Source: Epinephelus fuscoguttatus (lineage: Eukaryota; Chordata; Actinopteri; Perciformes; Serranidae). From it: a stretch of 64,000 nucleotides of DNA. Positions 26,101 through 41,147 of this stretch are shown piece after piece. The notes below the pieces were generated by a model. That model had not been told where the DNA came from. It worked only from the letters and a program-made list of their open reading frames with translations, and did not search any database. A program made the position numbers and the translations under genes. Numbering within the stretch: the first letter of the stretch is position 1; the number at the start of each line of letters is the position of its first letter. The stretch is from positions 20,758,537 to 20,822,536 of the forward strand of contig NC_064767.1 of NCBI RefSeq assembly GCF_011397635.1. The letters run 5' to 3'.

Positions 26101-29100
26101 TCAAATAGGCCTGAATCATAGCCAGTAAAGCATGTGATCAAATGTGTAATGACAGCATTAACACATGTCACAGCTCATTTATGAACATGTGCACTTTCAC
26201 AACATATCAATATTTAACTAAACTGTTTTCAACACTATTGTGCAATCTTTGAAAATGAAATGTTTTTAATGTTCATGTTTTTATCTGTGTTTATCACACT
26301 GCAGAGCTCAACAGTCAGCCAGTCAGTTAGATGCCTACAACTTATCACAGTCAAACTCCTGCATGTTGTGGCTTCATGCACATGTACTCTCACAGCAAAC
26401 ATCTCTGAAGCTGGTGCCCTGGAACAACGCCAGACACTTAATGCATCTTATTTATTTATGGTGAAGGCTGCTGAGCACAATTGTTTTACCTCTCATTATT
26501 TTGATTTATTTCGCACAACAGTTAACTTCAAACATGTTGTATTCAGATGTCCTGTCGGCAGGTAGCTGATCATTTCGTGGAGGTCTATGAGTACACGATT
26601 AGCATCAAAAAACATTCAACAGAAGTCATTTTCCCCCCAACGGCAATAATCACAAGTTCCCTGACATGCTGTAAAACAAACACAGATGTAGACTAAACAC
26701 TTGAATTATACACAAGGCATGTGTGGTGTGCTGGAGCAAACTTTATCCCCACAAAATAATATTTCCCAAGCACTGTCAGTTACAGAAAACCTCAGTCCAC
26801 ATTACCACAACATATTCTCAGCTATTTTAATTGCAACGTGGATCAGTGCCTGCAGATTTCGGATTCATACTGCGTCCGCGTCTGGTAGCTTTTACGAGAG
26901 TTTAACACTGAACAGGACATAATTAACTTGTATGTGCACCTGCAAAATCAACGTGTACACTCGTAAGAGCGTTTCACCACCATTTACACCTGCCAAAATA
27001 TGCATAATTCATTGTTTCACTCCTATAACTCTAGAATAATTTCCTGACTAGCAGTAATGGATGCACTGGCTCAACCTTACATCTGGACATGTTTATGATG
27101 GTTATAGCATTTTTCATGCTTGCTAAAATGAGGAGAGCCATCTGCGAGTTAAATTAGGTATTTTCAGATTCACTGTGGCGGTTACAGCTGAGCTCTCCTC
27201 TGAATGGGAATGTCTCAGGTAGTCGGACAGGTTTGACACTTGTGTCAAAGTCAACAAACTAGACTGTCAAACAGGTTATACCAAATAAAACAATAAAGCA
27301 AGCCCGTGTAAGATACACACCTACTAACTGCTACCATTTAACTACCACGCTGCTGAAGCTCTTACGCAATCACGTTACGTTATAACAGTGTTTTAAACTA
27401 TACAATTCAACAGCTAGATGAAATGAAGTGATACATATAAAGTGTGACTTCACGCCCTTCTGGTATGATGTGTAAAGAAAAGAGAAGAGAAGTAATTATC
27501 AGTTTTACATCTGGTTGTAACAGTAGCTTAAACATACAGTTCAGCTTTTTCTGATCCATGTAACTTTTGATTCTCAGATATCAAAATGAATATTAAAATG
27601 CAGAAAAAATACATTATTATTTTACAATGTTAAACTATCTTATCTTATCAATAGTGTGTATAAAAGCATGCACATTATACCATAGTACATCTCTGTTTGT
27701 GGCTAGGAATTCTTAGCCCCCCCTATGATCATCTGTCTATCAGTTACTCATCAAATACGTTAAATTGATGTAGTTTTTCTCATTAATTGAGAACTACTGC
27801 CCTCAATGAACGAAGAATCCAAAAATAGAGAAAATCCTTAGTGAATTCAAGTCATAGGTGACCGCTTAAACAGACAGCCCTTTCTGACAGGGAGCTGGAC
27901 TGAGAGAGAAACTCATCTATGCTCTCTTCAAGCCAGACTCCATTGACAAAGACAGGAATTCTACTTCACTGAACATGAGAGTTGCTGGTCTACCGCTGCC
28001 TCCATCAGTTAGTTTGTTTGTGTTACTGTGTGACTTTGGTGAATCCGAACTAACCCTTTAAAACTCCAAAGTCACACAATGACACAAATTAACTGACCGA
28101 TTAGGGTAGTGGTAGACCAGCAGATCCCGTGTTCAGTGAGGTAAAATTACTGTTTTTATCAATGGAGTCTGGCGTTGCAGAAAGCATGGCTAACTTTTAT
28201 TTTCAGACTTTCAGTTTAGTTCCTCATAAGAAAGGGCTGTGTGTTTGGGAGTTAATGAGGATATGACCTAATGAATGAGACTTGGATTATACTGTACAAG
28301 TTGTGGGAGAGTTTGTCAATGGATGTTTTGATATAGTTCTGCTGTTGTTAAACACAGACTCCTTTTACTTCACTTCATCTATGACCTTCTCCAGTTTTGG
28401 ATTTTTCATTCACCAGAGGCATGCGAGAACAACAATTTCTTCATCCTAAATCCAACGTAATATGTGTTGAGCAACTGATGTGCATGATAATTTTGGGGTC
28501 GAAGTATATCAACTTCTCTGGCTGTGTTTCCCTGCCTTCACAACAGTCCTCCTCCTGCAGCCACTCCATTCCTGCACCCAAAAATACTCCATAACTACTA
28601 CCAATATTGCACCGCACCCTTAATTTTCAGCTCTTTAAGTGTCCCATATGTTTTTTTTCCCTTTAACGATCTACCCAGCTCTCGTTAGGAACAAGTAGTC
28701 TGGACATTAATCACCTTAAGCTACAGTGTATGAGCATGCAAGTGAGGTAAAGAAAGTTGTTCTGCACCACGGTCGTAAACTGTCTCTGACACATCTGGAG
28801 GCTGACCCATTGGAGACCAGCCCAGTGATGGAGCTGTGCCAAACGCGATTGTTGCCAATAGTTGTCATTACTGCCATTACTGCTGACGCTAATGTAAACT
28901 CGTCTCTCATTTGCATGGAAAAGCTACACATCTTGGATGAACGACAGTCTTTTGAGTGAATTTCTCCTCTTCTTTCTTCTTTATCTAAGTTTTGACTTTG
29001 TACCTTCAGGGAAAGATAACTCTGGTAGTAGTGGGGAAAAGCCATGGGAAAATGGAAAAAAAACATCACTCCATGCTTGGACTTGTCCACATACTGCTCA

Positions 29101-32100
29101 TCAAGTCCACTCATGCGCATCCTTTCACACAATCACACAGACTTTAAACACCTATTTGCACAGGTCAAAACCCAAAAGACCAACATACAAACTTTCAGAG
29201 ACTAAGAATAAGCAGTACTAATCTATATGCAAACACCCACATTAGCATTTGGATCCTGTGAAGTCAGACCGAGGCAGTTTGAAAGCCGATTTTCCTTGAA
29301 GAGAACCTTGAAACCATAAAGTCAGTGTTACCTGAGAGGAGGCAGCAGTATGGCTCACATTCAGCAGACCCCAGAGGCCGCTCACGAATCACACTATCAC
29401 CTCTTCCAAAAGAACATCTGTGTACTCAAGACTTTGACTAAACTATAGCTTTCTGCACTCTCTTCTACATGCTCTCTGCTTCCTCAACCAACACACACTG
29501 ATACAAATACATGTTTGCTACTCTCACACTTCCTGTATGGATAGTTTGGAGCCCATGGGTGAGGCTATTTTAAGGACACAATGGATTCACATTCAAAATT
29601 CCGTTTAACACACATAAACACTGAGTGTGTTATGTAACATACTACAGTCCCACTCTTGGAAGGAAATCTGCACCGTTCAACACCACACCCTACACCCACA
29701 TGGACTCAATTTAAGGGCTGACTGTGGTTGGTCAGCACATGGGGACAGCAGGTCACTCCAACTCTCACACCTCCAGGCCGGCCAGGAAAGGAGGAATGAA
29801 TTTGAAAACCTGTATGCACCGACAATATGTCCTCTTTCATCTTGTTCCTGTACTATCCATGCGTGTACCTGTTGGTTTTGGTCAGTAGATAAAAGGCAAA
29901 CATAAGCCCCTTTCACATATTACCCGGAGGAGCTGCATGTAAGAATGCAAATGTCTGAATCAGTTGAACCAAACATTAAACAGACTCTGTCCTGTACAAT
30001 GTAATGTAAGATTGAGCACGTGTGTATACAGCAGGTAATTGTGCGGAGAATTCATCGCAAGCGAGTGGTTGCGTGCATGGAAGATGGAAGGAAAACAAAC
30101 ATTTGCGGGTGAAGACAAAGGGTCATTTATATAAAGACTGCAACTAAAATGTCTAACTGGAAAGACAACGAGATTCGGGAACTTCTGTCAGTAAGGGCTG
30201 ACACCAATATCGCCAGACAAATTCAACAAATGGCAAGAGACTCTGTTGATTATGACCAAATAACGAACTGGCTACAGGACTGCAGTGTCATCCACGTCAT
30301 GTCCTGCCTCCTGCACACTCTACCCAGGTGCCAACCCTCGCCTAAACCTAACGACAAAGTATTTCTAGTAGGTGAGAACACTTCAGACACAGACAGTCTC
30401 CTGTTGTGTGCTACATGTGTGACATTGTCCAGAGTTCATATGAGAAAATAGCTACCTATCTACAATCACAATGTTTCCATCAAATTGTCCATCAAATGTG
30501 AATTAGGCAGGTTTAGGCTAGATAAAGCGTAGTTTTGTCAGAAGTCGGTGGTACAGGCTACGCTTTACACATGGTTGTAATGGTTGAAAACAAAAAGTAA
30601 AGGTTGCAAACCAGAGTTGGCTTGGCAATCCAACCCTACAGGAGAAACACAGGGAGAACTTTGGGAATTTGATTCATTTGGCCAGGTTTTAATTGTTCTT
30701 TAATGCCAGCTAGTATTGGCCATGTTTCAAGCTGTCAACAGACGAAGACAAATTAATGCAATGAGTTGCCAACAGCGGAAACAGCTGATCAGTTATGTGA
30801 GTTTAATGTTTGCTACGTCAGAGCTTATTCAGCAAAAGTGTTTCCGTGTTGCCTTTATTCCATTGACTATTTTCTGATAAAGACAAAAAAACACCTCAAG
30901 TAAGCATAAAAACTTTGTTGCACAATTGAGAAAGTTTGCGCAAAGTCGGCCGTTTCCATTCAGCTTTTCTAATGCAGTATTTTGAAAGGTGAATAAAAAC
31001 ACATTTATGGAAACACGGCTGATTAAGTCTTAACTCTTTTCATAGCTCTGTGGTGCTGAGTTTTGGAGTTTCTGTGGAAAAGTGTTTCACCTTGGGAAGG
31101 ACACAAGAGAAAGGTGAGCGAGTCCATCAGTTTATGTAAACACTTACACACATGCACACATACACACACACACACACACTGACCCAAATACACACACAAA
31201 CACTATGCAGGCAGAGCGGCATGGGGCCCCCAGATCCTCTCACAATGAGACAGGAAAAGGCTTACTTAAGTTTGCGCTAGTCCAACATGCTGAGTCGGCA
31301 TGTTGGCCATATGACTGCACGTGTGTGTGCCTGCACTCACACATACAAATATGTGTGTGCAGACGGTGCATGCAACGGTGTATTTAAAGAGACTGCACAT
31401 ACTGTAACACTGAGAAAATAATGAATGATGAACAAAGAGAAAAATGGACAAGACAAAGGGATAAACAAGCACATGAGTTAATTACACTCATTACAACTCA
31501 TTAGATGGTGTTCTGCGGCAAAGAAAAAATGACAGAACGAAGCAGGAAGATGAGAGTTTTTATCCTCCTCAGGTGACAAACTATACGCTAAGTCAGGCAG
31601 GTCAGGTTGATGCATGAGTAAGCTCTGGTTTCTCCAGAAGGAGGCCATTGTGTGCCCTTGGTTGGATTTGAGTGGCATTTCTTTTGGGGGGCAATGTGAG
31701 GATTTCTTTTCACCCAAAGAAACCAAGTGGCACGACTTCAAAGCTTATCCAGGGACTTAGAGCCTTACAACAGTCAGGACACGGCACAAACTCACAGATG
31801 CAAAGAACCTGAGAGGGCTCAGGAGTGGAGCATTAGTGGTATCAAAGTTTAACTCTACAAATATCTCGCTGAGTAGTCACCATTAGAGGCACTAAAACAC
31901 GTGTTTAAACAACTCTTTGTATTGTTAAAGATACAGAATCACTGCTGAGCTGCTATCTCAGTGTAAATTAAAGCAAACTGAGTGGAATCCACCTTCATTA
32001 TATCACTGTCTCTGAGTCTTCAGCCTGTCACAGCCTCGGCCATACATCTGCTCTGATGTATAGTGGGCTGAGGCCAAATAACTGAGCCCCAAATCACATA

Positions 32101-35014
32101 AAACAGACATTTCCCCTTGTCCAAGGAGCCTTTTTCTGGGCCACTACCCAAGCCCTGCAGCTATTACAGATAACTACCTCACAGGGTTGTTTTAAATTTA
32201 ATTGGCTTGGACCAGGTTAACAGAAAATATAAAGCAGCCCTAATCAGAGGCAAGCTCATGTAATAAAATGTGTGTCTGTGCAGAGGAAGAGGGGGGAGTC
32301 AGAGGAGAGAGTGGGTTAAAACACAACGCAATCTGCTTGGTCATAATGAGTTGGCTCTGTTAAAATGTTGGCAGTGTCTCTGACATTTCACGAAACCTTC
32401 CTCGCTACCTCGGCCCCCTTCTGTCCCACACATTTACGTAATGTGAAGGCAAAAAAAAAAAAAGAAAGTGTGGATGTGCATCTGTCCTTCAGCTCATTGC
32501 CAGATTGCCCACATGCATATGTGGGAGAACCTGCACTCATTTTTGTGAAAGGAGAGTGACACACCAAAGCTCTGTCATGGTTTAGAGAATAAGTTGAAAG
32601 AATTTCACAGCACTGCTGACAAATTTTTACAAGGTCTTTTACCTTCCAGGAAGTCAGCTGTTTCATTTCACTTCAGTACTATATCAACTTGAAGAGACTT
32701 GAAACTTGTTGGAGATTGATAATGCATGCATCAGTGAACATCATGTCCATGTTCATGTAAATAACTGTAGATTGCAGCATGTCGACCATGCACACTCAAA
32801 TCAATCTGTACTTGTAATGTATACATGTCTTTCTGTCAAGATCTATGGTTTTATACTCATTCATTCATTCATCTTCTAACCGCTTCATCCTCTTGAGGGT
32901 TGCGGGGGGGGGGGGGGGGGGAACCTTACACAAATAGACAGACAACCATTCACACTCACATTCACACCTACGGACAATTTAGATTAATTTAGATCAATTA
33001 ACCTTGTCCCCAATCTGCATGTCTTTGGACTGTGGGAGGAAGCCGGAGTGCCCAGAGAGAACCCACGCTGACACGGGGAGAACATGTAAACTCTGCACAG
33101 AAGGGCTCCCACACCCGGGATCGAACCGGCACACATCTTGTGCTGTGAGGCGACAGTGCTAACCACCACACCACTGTGCCGCCCATGGTTTTATACTTTT
33201 TATGTCAATTAAAAGACATGATCTCTGGATACATGAACTGTATTGCACACCATTACCTCCACCACTGAGGTTATGTTTATGTTTGTGTATGTTTGGTTTG
33301 TTTGTTTGTCAGCAGGATCATTACCTCCGCCGAGGAGGTTATGTTTATGTTTGTGTATGTTTGGTTTGTTTGTTTGTCAGCAGGATCATTACCTCCACTG
33401 AGGAGGTTATGTTTATGTTTGTATATGTTTAATTTGTTTGTGTGTTGGCAGGATTAAGGTAAACCACAGACCGATTTCCATGAAACTTGGGCCATGGAAG
33501 AACCCATTAAATTCTGGAGCAGATCCAAATGACAGGGTGGATACAAAAGTTATTTTCACTTTCGTAAACATTGCTAGATTGAGCATTTGGCCTTGGCGGG
33601 GGTCTGTGCTCTCTGAGTGCCCTTCTAGTTTTCAGTAATACCCCTTTTACACCAAAATTAGCACGGAAAAACCCGCAGGAAATAGTTGATAGACTCCTTT
33701 CCCACTGTCAGTGAACTAGAAGCATGTATATGGCTCTGCAGCATACCGTTCTGTTTTTATCTACTAGTGTTCCGACATCACGTAAAAAAGGTTAGTAAAC
33801 AGTAGAAAGCAGCATGGAGGTTAGTTTAAATTAAAAAAAAAAATGGTTACTGCTTTTTCTACCCCTAACTTATTCAGTCTCCCTTTCAAACTTGGTGTAG
33901 GCTACTTTGGAAGGATGTCTGAGCGCCGTGTGGGCAGTGACGGATGGTATTTTGTGTTGGTGCGTCATTGCATCCCACCAGTAAATGGGCTAAAATTAGG
34001 ACATTCAAGCGGGTGTTGTATTTTTTCCATCACTACCAATCGGAGCCAGAGTCCCTAAATATAAGTGACTACTGCAGAGTCATTTGACCTGGGTGTGAAT
34101 GCCGATTGTAACCTTTCCCATTACATATAAAGCCAGATGTTAGCAGGTGTTAGTGGGTTTTTTGTGAAGTGGGATAGGGGCTTAACAGTGCTTCTATTGA
34201 ACAGAGATTAATTTATCTGAATTGTTAAACTGTATTATTAGATTATTTTTTTGGTCTTTTTACCTTTATTGATAGTTCAGACAAAGAGTGACAGAACAGA
34301 GAGGAGACAAGAGAGAGAGAGATGGGAAATCATGCAACAAAGGGATCCAGGTTGGAATTGAATGTGGGCTGCTGCGGTAAGGACACAGCTTTGTACATGG
34401 TACGCACGCTCTAAATACTGAGGTGTCCCATGAGCCTGTGTATTATCAAATTCTTCTTCCCAATACATTTTGAGAATCTTGAAAACATTTTTACAGTGCA
34501 ACCCAGTAGGGATATGTATCATTCCACCAGATTCTCAAAAACACACAGCCCTATAACACAGTGCCACAACATATATTGTGCGTTACAAATTTATAAATAG
34601 TGCATAAAGAGCATCTCAAACAGAATATGGCTGATGTTATTTCCCCTCACAATAATAAAAACAAGCTTAATTTGTAATCACAGTTTATTAGCAATAAAAA
34701 CAAGGGTAATTACGTCACTGAATAGTTTGATTAACAAGGTTACCACAGGCAACTTTACCATGTTTAAGGCGTTCATCCCTTGCAGACAGCCACAGCTTGC
34801 TGCTGACCCACTATGAGCAGGACAATCTGAGTAGTTTAACCTAATTACCTGGATACAGGTTACCGAGTTCACAGCCTTAAACCCACAGTGCATGTCTTCT
34901 GGTTATCTCCACTAATCCTCCTTACGACCCTGAGAATACTCCATCAGACAACCGTGGTGGGTCAAAGGTCAGCACTAGACAATGAGGTCGCCATGACAAC
35001 CGTCGGTGCTCCAC

Positions 35015-35058
<44 letters not shown>

Positions 35059-38000
35059 GTGTGTGTGAGACAGAGAGAGAGAGAGGGGGAAGAGGAGCTC
35101 AGACCTGACAGGAGCGTCTGCTGGGACAAATCACTCTCACTTTATATTAAACTGGCTCCATCTGAGAACAATGAGGGGGTTTTACTGCACGATGTCCTGA
35201 GCTACAAGCTGTATAAAAAAAACATGTACACACACATACAGCCATGTGCATAAACATCACGCCTTTGACGCAAAAAATATAGGTAAGAATCCCCCACATG
35301 CACACAGATGCACACAGTTTTGAATATCTGTTACAAAGCAAACAGTCACCGTTGGGCGCTGCCGGCTGCCTGTCCTCCCTACCAGAGTGCTGTCTGAGGG
35401 AAGTGTTTTCCTGATACACGTGTTACCTCAGCTGGCAGCAGAAAAAAGAGGAGCAGAAGTGCAGGAGATAAATTAGTTTGCAGGAGGAGCTGGGCACTGA
35501 GCTGGCAGGCTGACTGGAAACATGCAGGCTACTATTTGTTAAAAGTATAGTGTCCACCTGCAGCTGTATTGTGCTGAACTGAAAGCTCCCTTCGCCGTGT
35601 AATTATGGTGCACCTCAAACTAACCCAAAGTGTAACTCACCAGGCACACGGTCTTGATAAATGCAGTGACAGAAGGAGACACAAGCATTCACAGATAATA
35701 GGTATAGGCCTCCAATCTGTGAGTGTTGTCTTGCGTATTTGTCTAAGGCAAGTCAAATATAGGGCTCTACTGAAGAGTTTAAAGCTCGGAAGCTTCATTC
35801 GTAACGCTGACATTCAAAATTTGATATCAACAATCAAATCAGTCTTTTCTGCATTCTGTCTAAACCCAAAATTCTTCACAGCTGCAGATAAAAATTAGGC
35901 TTCACTAATATTATTAGTATTATACTAACTTTAGACTAGGATCCAATGGTGGCTGTTTTCCCATTCTTGTGATCCAAACATTTCGAATAACTCTAGACAG
36001 TTGTGAAGTCTTAAAGTTAAAAATTATTTTAAAAAAAAAGGAAGTTAGATTTAATCATGTCCAAAATTCATATTTTTAGCTAATGAAATATTCTGCTTCA
36101 ATCACAATTTGCTGACATTCAACCTTTCAAAAACATTTCACAACGGCAGAAAAACTGTTTGCTTTTTGGGCTTGCAAGGGAGGCCTTTGCCAGGGTCAAT
36201 GGGGCAGTCTAGCACAATAAATTACATTTATTCATTAATACACAACATTGATTTAATTAAAAAATAGACTAATTTAATCAATTGAATCACTTTATTATCC
36301 ACATTGAGAACTTTGTTTGAGGACTTTTTTTGTTCTTTTAGGGTGATGATATCATAAGATATGACAACAGACATTTGAAGCTTCATTTGGAAACCTCAAA
36401 AGCTTCAAAAAACAACAAAAGACATTCGGTACAGCCCCAGTGACATAAAGATATACTGGATAACTTCTTTTGGACAAAATGCAAAGCAAAGGTGTTTGAA
36501 ATGCTAAAATAGTAAAATATTTTGGAGATTTTTTTGGCAAAGAAAAGAGTTTCCTTAGAAGTCTGCATATGCATCAGGCATCACAGTGTAACGTGGGAAA
36601 AATGAACCAGGGGAAGGAAGACACATGGTGGTATTACATAGGGATGGGGGAGCACAGTATCACTGTAAGGGCCACTTCAGCGTAAATTTATATTTGGTAA
36701 AGATGTCTATGTTGATATAGGTTCTTAAGATATTAAAGTTTACACAACAGTTTCTGTATACTTTGTATAGTGTGTGGAAGTGGACTGCTAAGGTTATGTT
36801 CATATTTGCTTTATTTACATGTAAGAATACAGGCACAAGTTATTTACACCTGGTGTGGTGCTGCAGGGCAGTTTAGTGCTCATGACAAAAGGAGGTTGTG
36901 GACAACGTTGTGCGTAAAAGACCACATGAAGTTGTGCTGTTTTAGACTACAATAAGTTTCCGACCGTGTTATGTAGTGTCTAGGTGTATAATAACAGGTA
37001 ATACAGAGAGAATTTATAGAAATAGGACATCAAGTTGGTAGTTGACCATACGAGATGTTATTTTGGAAGGAGTATTGTGGATCTGCAGAAAAGGAACAGG
37101 TTCATGGGTCAAAACCAAAATACATCTGCAGACTAACTTGCCTAGGAACTCTGATATATCGAAACGGCCACTATAATTGTGACATTTGTGTGGCAATACT
37201 GTTTTAAAACTCGGACGCCAAGTATTGTTTTTTTAATTGAGAATACAAATTAAACTTTTGGTAGCCTACTAGAATAATGCAAATAATTTTCTTTCTTAGT
37301 CAACTGTAAACATTTTGCTACATTAAAAAATACATTGAGAAAGTTGATCTTCAAAACTGATAAAACATGCGCTGACAAATTTTTCCTTGAGGGGCATAAT
37401 TTACAGTTGAAAAAACATAATAAATATCACAGTAATGTTGTAATATTGACAAAAGTGTTTTGATAATATTGCATCATGGGGCCTCTGATAATTCCCACCC
37501 CTAGTGTTACTGACCACTGAAATGTTCAATACTTTATCAGCTGAATACAACAAAAACAATCAGAGCTGCAAAAATGCCAACATCATGCATTCCTTATTTA
37601 TGAAAATCATTACGTATTCAAGAGCTTGTGCTTATGTTAAACACATTAGTGATGAGTGCATACATCTCTCTTGTTAGCCCAAAAAAAAAAAAAAAAAAAA
37701 AAAAACTGAGTCAGTTATGCAGCCTACACCTCTAAACATGTCAGGACTGTTTCAGTCAAATTCGCTCTACAAATACTAGAGCGTTTGCACTCTATGAACT
37801 CCAGTATTTTGTTTCTGGTGTGTGCGTGCTGGCGTGTGTTTGAGTGTTCAGGGCCAGGTCAGGCAAGGCAGTGAGCCCCGTCCTCACTGCCCAATACGAG
37901 GCGAGGCCACGAGGGGGCCATCAAGCCTGAGTGAAACCAGACATTTTTAAAAGGAAAGCACAACCTCACTCTTTTTCTGACAAACACACAAACCATGGGC

Positions 38001-40921
38001 AGGTTTTATATTTTGTCTTCTTATACATAAACCTTACACTGTTCAGTCTTTCTTGTGTGTGATTTTATGGGTATGTTCTGTAGCAATGTTTTATGACAAT
38101 GTAAAACCACAGCCACACCATAGCAGCTCAGTATGGTAAAAACCAGGAACAGAATCCACATGCCACTACATGAACTCCTCTTTGGCCTCTGCCCCTTTTT
38201 TCACAATCTCTTTGGAAGGGTGTGTGAGCTTGATCAGCAAGACTGGCCAGCAAGTATTAATGTATTACTCAGACTAAGTACACGTGGAGTACACCATCAT
38301 GCACTCACACTAAAGTTACACATAAATACAAGACGGAGGTTAAGTTTCTCCCCCCTGTTCCCCATCTAAAAAGGATGGATTTGGAGATTTGACCTGCAGC
38401 TCATCATGATGACAGCTGTCCTGGCAGTGCCTGGTGCAGACTCCACCCCTGCAGTTCCACAGAATCAAACAAAAACCTGTTCTCAAATCACAAACACGGG
38501 CCTTCATATGTGTGTGCCAATGTGATGTCAGTTAAGAGAACTGGGCAAACAGCAACTGGCTCTGTTACTTGAACGAGAGTGGATCTGCAGTTGTCATTTT
38601 ATCACCAGTGTCACTCAGTCCAGCGGCACGCATGTGCCACACAAGCATACTATTGTCCCAACCTCATATACTGTCAGTGTGTATTTGACTCTGAGTCACA
38701 CACCCACTGACCTACATTTCATTTTATTCCAAATAAAATGCTTATAATCTCTCCCTGGCTTGATCTTTCCCTCCTTGCCCCCCTCACACTTACATAGAAA
38801 CAGTGCACAAAGGTCTTCACTGCTAATACAACAGGTGTTATATAATCAGCCCTAATCTGCTACTGCCATTGCTGTGACTCTGAGGGCTCTGCAAGTGCAT
38901 GCATGCACGCTTGCAGACACAAGACTGCACAGCCACATGGACCCTCACTCACAGTTGTTCACATAGAGCCCTCCCCCAGCCACATGGACACCACTGAACT
39001 ATGTACATGCTTATGAAGCTCTGGTAGCCAGCTGCTGTAAGGAACTCTTATTCCCACGTACCAAAATGATTGAGAGTAGCCCCCTGTCCCCTACATAGAT
39101 ATGTTAAAGGGGAAGCACCATAACCAGCAATGCTTTGTCGTGAACACCGCGGCAAAATAATTTTAATATTACTTTATAAAGTTGCATGTACAAACTAAGC
39201 AAAGGAGCCATATATGACATTCAGAGCATCCATCCATCCATTTTCTAACTGCTTATCCTCTTGAGGGTCGCAGGGGGGCTGGAGCCTATCCCAGCTGACA
39301 TTGGGTGAGGGGCAGGGTACACCCTGGACAGGTCGCCAGACTATCACAGGCTGACATGTAGAGACAGACAGCCATTCACACTCACACCTACGGACAATTT
39401 AGAGTCACCAATTAACCTATCCCCAATCATGCACGTCTTTGGACTGTGGGAGGAAGCCGGAGTACCTGGAGAAAACCCACCCTGACATGGGGAGAACATG
39501 CAAACTTCGCACAAAGGGGCTCCCACACCCGGGATCGAAACCAGGAACCCTCTTGCTGTGAGGCGACAGTGCTAACCACCACACCACCGTGCCACCACAT
39601 TCAGAGCATATCTACGTTTTCAAGTCTGAGATGGGATTGCCTGCATGAGGCTCTCAACATGGAGGTGGCCAACTAATGACCCTAACAGCATGAACATTGC
39701 TAACAATGGTAACAGTGCTGACAGAGCTAACAGTTTTAACCTGGCAGGGAACTGAAGGGTGGGTGCTACATTTCCGTGATGGCATTGTCCCACCACCATG
39801 GATCAGGACGGCATTATCAGCAGTAATCACCGAACACCACAGTAAAGAGTAATGGTGATAAGCTAGCCCGACCGGCCATCACACAAAGAACAGAAATACT
39901 CGGATTACAACGAGGTAGAGGTAGCATGACTTCGTTCTTTGCTCAGGATGCTATTACCCCACTATATCTTTATATTGCAAATTGTCGTAGAGAGCACTTT
40001 TAAGCCCATCTGACAACCACACAGCAATGACAAAATATGCTATTGCTCAAGTATTAGCAATGCTGCATATACAGAGCAACATTGCCTCACTGGAGTCCAA
40101 GTTTTGGACACTCAATGAATCTAAGTCCAAAAGTTAATAGCCTTTCAGCTCTGTTTTGGCCTCAACCGAGTCCTGAAAAAATACATGGTTCACTAGGTCA
40201 CTAGATGCTAGATTTCTTCACCAGCTACTTGCTCAATTGTTCTGTCTGCCACTTGGTGCTGGAGGGGTAAATTATAAATGTTTTGCAAGGCCTGTTTGCT
40301 GAAAACAGCTGCCTATTGTAGCTGGAATGTGTTTAAGTGAGGCAAGACTTAACCATACAGCATATAATGCAGAAACTAAAACAAGGAACAAAAGTTGATT
40401 TGAGCAGCACAGGTGGGTATTAATTCTCAACTTCAACAGCATACGCACTCTTGTGTCTATTGCAGCTTTAATAATGATTTCAGAAACACAAAGGAACCAG
40501 TAAAACAGACACTTAAACCTGTAATAATCCAATATTCGCTTTCTTTTAGCTTTGTCTTTGGTCTCACTCCAACTCCTGAGGAAAATACCAGGTCCTTTAG
40601 CTGCTACATGCTCCACAATGTTCACCAACTAGTTGCTAACTGTCTCTGGCTGATGTTTGGTGCTGAGTAAGTAGTGTGCAGTTAGTTTTTAAAGCTTTTT
40701 TCCCTGAGAAAAATGTCTCTATAGAGGGAGTTCATTGTCTTACTGGGTACTAAAATATGTGTTCACAATGCCATCCAGTGCCACTTTGCAAAAACATCCG
40801 CCTCAAATTGGCCTTAATTACATACCCATACTCATCCACACACACACAAGCATGCACATACACACACATTCACCATGTGCTACTCATAAAATTGCTTATT
40901 CTCTTGCTTGCACCATAGATG

Positions 40922-40975
<54 letters not shown>

Positions 40976-41112
40976 AAACAGACACATACTCCAAGCACGT
41001 GCTGCGCTGCTGCCGGTCATGTGATAGCGTCTTCCCCTCCAACACCAAGCATCATCAACACTGAAGTTGCGCATGTATTCACACCTGATCTCTATTCTCT
41101 CCACAGGCACAT

Positions 41113-41147
<35 letters not shown>

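Noticed and set aside
28716..29132. 138-codon minus-strand open frame in the tet1 intron
   Set aside because: No recognisable domain, no splice context and low-information composition; a chance frame.
33252..33455. CRISPR-like array
   Set aside because: Contiguous tandem units without unique spacers, in a vertebrate genome.
37681..37706. Retrogene poly-A tail
   Set aside because: The A run is not preceded by any recognisable coding or SINE sequence.
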